A stretch of DNA of 15,502 bases from Oscillospiraceae bacterium (lineage in GTDB: Bacteria; Bacillota; Clostridia; Oscillospirales; Ruminococcaceae). The notes beneath the pieces were generated by a model. It saw nothing but the letters and a program-made list of their open reading frames with translations, ran no database searches and was not told the origin of the DNA. The DNA lies in NCBI GenBank assembly GCA_031285945.1, contig JAITVF010000080.1:1-15502 (forward strand), given 5' to 3'. Of this stretch, positions 13,511-15,502 are shown one piece after another (within the stretch, counting starts at the first letter, position 1; every line of letters begins with the position of its first letter). Made by a program: the position numbers and the translations under genes.

Positions 13511-13596
13511 CCACCCCAATTATACCACCCGAAAGAAGATGATTCAATCCCGCCACTTCTGGACGCCTGTTCATAAGTCACAGCGGCAGTTCCCGC
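13511..13596 (-). repeat. 86-base promoter-bearing repeat, copy A
   Basis: Matches 14122-14207 at 80 of 86 positions in the same orientation. It contains a complete leftward promoter (13519-13547). The next gene downstream on the minus strand begins at 13473. Confidence 0.9.
13519..13547 (-). promoter_or_regulatory. promoter inside repeat copy A
   Basis: On the minus strand TTGAAT (13547-13542, 4/6), 17 bases, TATAAT (13524-13519, 6/6). It points at the small gene starting at 13473 with a leader of about 40 bases. Confidence 0.7.
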
Positions 13597-13602
13597 TTAA
13601 AT

Positions 13603-14043
13603 TTATTTTTTGTGTTCGATTTTGGGCGTGAATTTCCATATAGCTAAGAGACTCAGAATAAGAGGTAGGGTTAAAATAATCAGGTAGACATTATGATTGT
13701 ACACCTCGTGATATGCTTTTCCTAAAGCATCATATTCTGAAACGGAATATACATAGTTCAAATGATTTAGATACACAACTTTGATAGGATATTCCGTATC
13801 AAAAATACTTACGTTGCCAATGCCCCAATAAACATTATCACTCTTGTCCTGTAGTCTTAACATATGTGCATTACTGCTTGAAACACGATAGTCACCCAAC
13901 TGTCTTAGCTGAAGTTCTTCAGTAACGACACCAAAACAGCATAAATATGTCAAATACAGCATCGGTATAGTAAGCAATAACAACTTAAAAAGATTGGTGA
14001 ATTTCTTAATGCCCCCGTTAGACCTAAATAGCAACAGTGCCAA
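13603..14043 (-). CDS. small membrane protein, unknown; 5' end uncertain
   Basis: At least 146 residues, not recognised. Hydrophobic segments lie near the N-terminus (FKLLLLTIPMLYLTYLCCFG, about 19-38) and near the C-terminus (VYLIILTLPLILSLLAIW, about 119-136), with a polar region of about 80 residues between them, so a two- or three-helix membrane protein with an outside domain. The listed TTG start at 14043 is doubtful: the same frame stays open and hydrophobic upstream (ICIYLLLLVLGTYITLALL) to about 14095, but contains no ATG, GTG or TTG in a good position. An ATG at 14105 in a neighbouring frame (MFRKVG) would join it after a one-base shift, so the gene may be frameshifted. A consensus promoter lies at 14130-14158. 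AT-rich like the previous gene. Confidence 0.5.
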   Translation of the reverse strand: MALLLFRSNGGIKKFTNLFKLLLLTIPMLYLTYLCCFGVVTEELQLRQLGDYRVSSSNAHMLRLQDKSDNVYWGIGNVSIFDTEYPIKVVYLNHLNYVYSVSEYDALGKAYHEVYNHNVYLIILTLPLILSLLAIWKFTPKIEHKK

Positions 14044-14121
14044 TGTGATGTATGTTCCTAATACGAGTAGTAGCAGGTATATACAAATCCCACCTTGCGA
14101 AACATTTCTTTACTTGTTAAT

Positions 14122-14207
14122 CTACCCCAATTATACCACCCAAAAGAAGATGATTCAATCCCGCCACTTCTGGACGTTTGTTCATAAGTCACAGCGGCAA
14201 TTTCCGC
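14122..14207 (-). repeat. 86-base promoter-bearing repeat, copy B
   Basis: Second copy of the repeat at 13511-13596, differing at six positions, all transitions. It lies upstream of the membrane-protein gene ending at 13603. Confidence 0.9.
14130..14158 (-). promoter_or_regulatory. promoter inside repeat copy B
   Basis: On the minus strand TTGAAT (14158-14153), 17 bases, TATAAT (14135-14130). It is placed to drive the membrane-protein gene read leftward from about 14105 or 14043. Confidence 0.7.
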
Positions 14208-14297
14208 CGCAACAAAAGCGACGGGCGCGTCTGTGGCCATCCGGTACAAAAATCTTAGTAGTTGGGTTGCTAATACTGCTCCGCGTTACCTTATAAT

Positions 14298-14750
14298 TCA
14301 ATATAATTCAAATTTACCTACGAGCTTTGTCACAGTTTCAGGCCCGTCCACGGCTATGTTAACTTTGTGGGCGTCCTGGGGATAACAGACAAGAAAACAA
14401 CCGGGCTCTAAAATGCAAGCCACTCCGCCCTCGCCATTGTAAAAGCAAATATCATCCTGTGGGTCGTATGTCTGGCAAACGCAGACTTGTCCGATATCCT
14501 TGACAACAATTTTTTCGCGGCCGGCAACAATATAATGGACGTCCGCGTAACGGCGGTGTGACTCGAAGCGGCATTCTTCCTCGAGTTTGGTCGCTAAACG
14601 AACCGGGTTCGCATAAAGCCGGTCTCCGTCAAGTCTCACCGTTTCCCCGGGAAAATTCTCAATTGTTATTTTTGACATATATAAAAGCAGCTCGGCAAGC
14701 TTGCTTTTATTGCCGTAAAACGCCCGGTGTTCTATTTTATCAAAAATCAC
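14298..14750 (-). CDS. YhcH/YjgK/YiaL family protein
   Basis: A 150-residue cytoplasmic cupin-like protein of the YhcH/YjgK/YiaL (EbgC-type) family, found in sugar and sialic-acid operons; some members are proposed sugar isomerases or mutarotases, with metal-binding histidine and acidic residues. The family core is visible in ESHRRYADVHYIVAGREKI in the middle, the CFYNGEGG block, and the C-terminal DAHKVNIAV, where the histidine is a usual metal ligand. GTG at 14750 is chosen as start: GGAGG lies seven bases upstream, and the family begins with a short I-F-D segment; the longer reading to 14801 lacks a ribosome site. It follows a Gfo/Idh/MocA oxidoreductase gene on the same strand after 71 bases, consistent with a carbohydrate-catabolic operon that begins outside the window. 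Confidence 0.87.
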   Translation of the reverse strand: MIFDKIEHRAFYGNKSKLAELLLYMSKITIENFPGETVRLDGDRLYANPVRLATKLEEECRFESHRRYADVHYIVAGREKIVVKDIGQVCVCQTYDPQDDICFYNGEGGVACILEPGCFLVCYPQDAHKVNIAVDGPETVTKLVGKFELY

Positions 14751-14821
14751 AGGTCTGCCTCCATTACTTTTTTTCGCTGTCGACAAGCATAAGCATATCA
14801 ATACTGTTTAAACAGTTTAAG

Positions 14822-15502
14822 CTACCAGCTTTTTGCGGGAATAGTATTACGGTATGCCTCCAATATGATTTTCAGAGACGCCGCGCCTTCCTCCAACGGG
14901 CAAACGAGCTCCGCGCCGTAAAGTACCGCATCGGCAAAGTTTTGCAGGGTGGCCGCATGCTGCGCGGCGTCGTCCTCGGGGGGGAATTCGCGGTTGTATA
15001 CTGTGTTTCCGGCTTTGCCGAAAGGGTCGCTGCTTTCCCGTGAAAAATCAACTGAATCTGTTACCAGACGGCGCAAGGTAAAAAAACGATCATCCTCCAA
15101 GATAATATGTCCCTTTGTACCGGCCAGCTCCAGGCGGTTGACGCCGGGCATCTCGTGCCCAGAGGCGATAAAATGCCCCGTGGCTCCGCTAGGAAAACGC
15201 AGAAGCAGGGTCGCTTCGTTTTCCGTTTCGATTTTCCGGTCTACAGTCCGGCAGCAAGCCGTTACCACCTCAGGACTCCCGCAAATCCATTGCAGCAAAT
15301 CAAGCTGGTGGGCCGCCTGTGTCATGAGCAGGCCGCCGCCCTCCAGCTCCCATGTGCCCCGCCATGTTCCGGACCTATAGTAAGCATCCCCACGAAAATG
15401 AAAGGTGGCCAGCCATGTGGCGCGCAGAAGCCGCCCAATCTCCCCGCTGCCTACCTGCTCCTTTACAAAGCGGTAAGCCGCAGCCGTGCGGCGGTTGTAA
15501 AG
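14822..15502 (-). CDS. Gfo/Idh/MocA family oxidoreductase, C-terminal part (5' end outside window)
   Basis: The last 226 residues of an NAD(P)-dependent sugar or polyol dehydrogenase-like protein; the frame is open to the window edge, so the N-terminal Rossmann domain with its nucleotide motif and EKP motif is missing only because of the window cut. The visible part starts in LYNRRTAAAYRFVKEQV, goes through GEIGRLLRATW, the aromatic WRGTWELEGGG, and AAHQLDLLQW, which holds the catalytic HxxD of this family. The ATG at 15325 is internal, not the start. Cells use such enzymes to oxidise sugar ring or side-chain hydroxyls. It is followed by the YhcH-family gene and is unlikely to be part of the selenoprotein locus. 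Confidence 0.9.
   Translation of the reverse strand, partial: LYNRRTAAAYRFVKEQVGSGEIGRLLRATWLATFHFRGDAYYRSGTWRGTWELEGGGLLMTQAAHQLDLLQWICGSPEVVTACCRTVDRKIETENEATLLLRFPSGATGHFIASGHEMPGVNRLELAGTKGHIILEDDRFFTLRRLVTDSVDFSRESSDPFGKAGNTVYNREFPPEDDAAQHAATLQNFADAVLYGAELVCPLEEGAASLKIILEAYRNTIPAKSW

Noticed and set aside
14058-14249. A 63-residue leftward ORF across repeat copy B
   Set aside because: It runs through the promoter repeat, has no ribosome site, and the equivalent stretch of copy A is only promoter and leader.

Overview
The window looks like chromosomal DNA of an anaerobic, selenocysteine-using bacterium, most likely a Clostridia-type Firmicute (a Synergistota-like anaerobe is not excluded). 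The signs are strong GGAGG ribosome sites, many TTG and GTG starts, consensus TTGACA/TATAAT-type promoters with 17-base spacers, and an in-frame UGA that reads as selenocysteine. The assignment rests on style and gene content only; there is no rRNA or tRNA in the window.

Region 1 (1-1402): a glutamate racemase gene (murI) with its own consensus promoter, then a non-coding stretch with a decayed DDE transposase tail and three consecutive hairpins.

Region 2 (1403-11829) is the core: two divergent transcription arms around a LysR-type regulator. The leftward arm runs AtuA-family protein, DUF4387 protein, RraA-family aldolase/decarboxylase-like protein, CitMHS-type citrate transporter, conserved hypothetical protein. 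The rightward arm runs lysR1, a second citrate/malate-type transporter (2-hydroxycarboxylate transporter family), a 577-residue selenoprotein (UGA at 9221, motif U-G-A-C, SECIS-like hairpin directly after it), and a thioredoxin-reductase-like flavoprotein. A second, paralogous LysR gene (12046-12957) closes the locus from the other strand. I infer uptake of an organic acid (di-/tricarboxylate or hydroxy acid), carbon-carbon cleavage by the AtuA/DUF4387/RraA group, and a selenium-dependent redox step recharged by the flavoprotein. The substrate is unknown. The selenoprotein would be broken into two genes by ordinary gene calling.

Region 3 (12958-14297): two AT-richer small membrane-protein genes without recognisable family, each behind a copy of the same 86-base promoter-bearing repeat. 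Region 4 (14298-15502): a YhcH/YjgK/YiaL-family gene and the C-terminal part of a Gfo/Idh/MocA oxidoreductase running off the window, probably a sugar-catabolic operon.

Across the core lie three copies of a MITE-like palindromic element of about 102 bases with TA ends. Its hairpin stem shows compensatory base changes between copies, and two copies in inverted orientation flank the thioredoxin-reductase-like gene.
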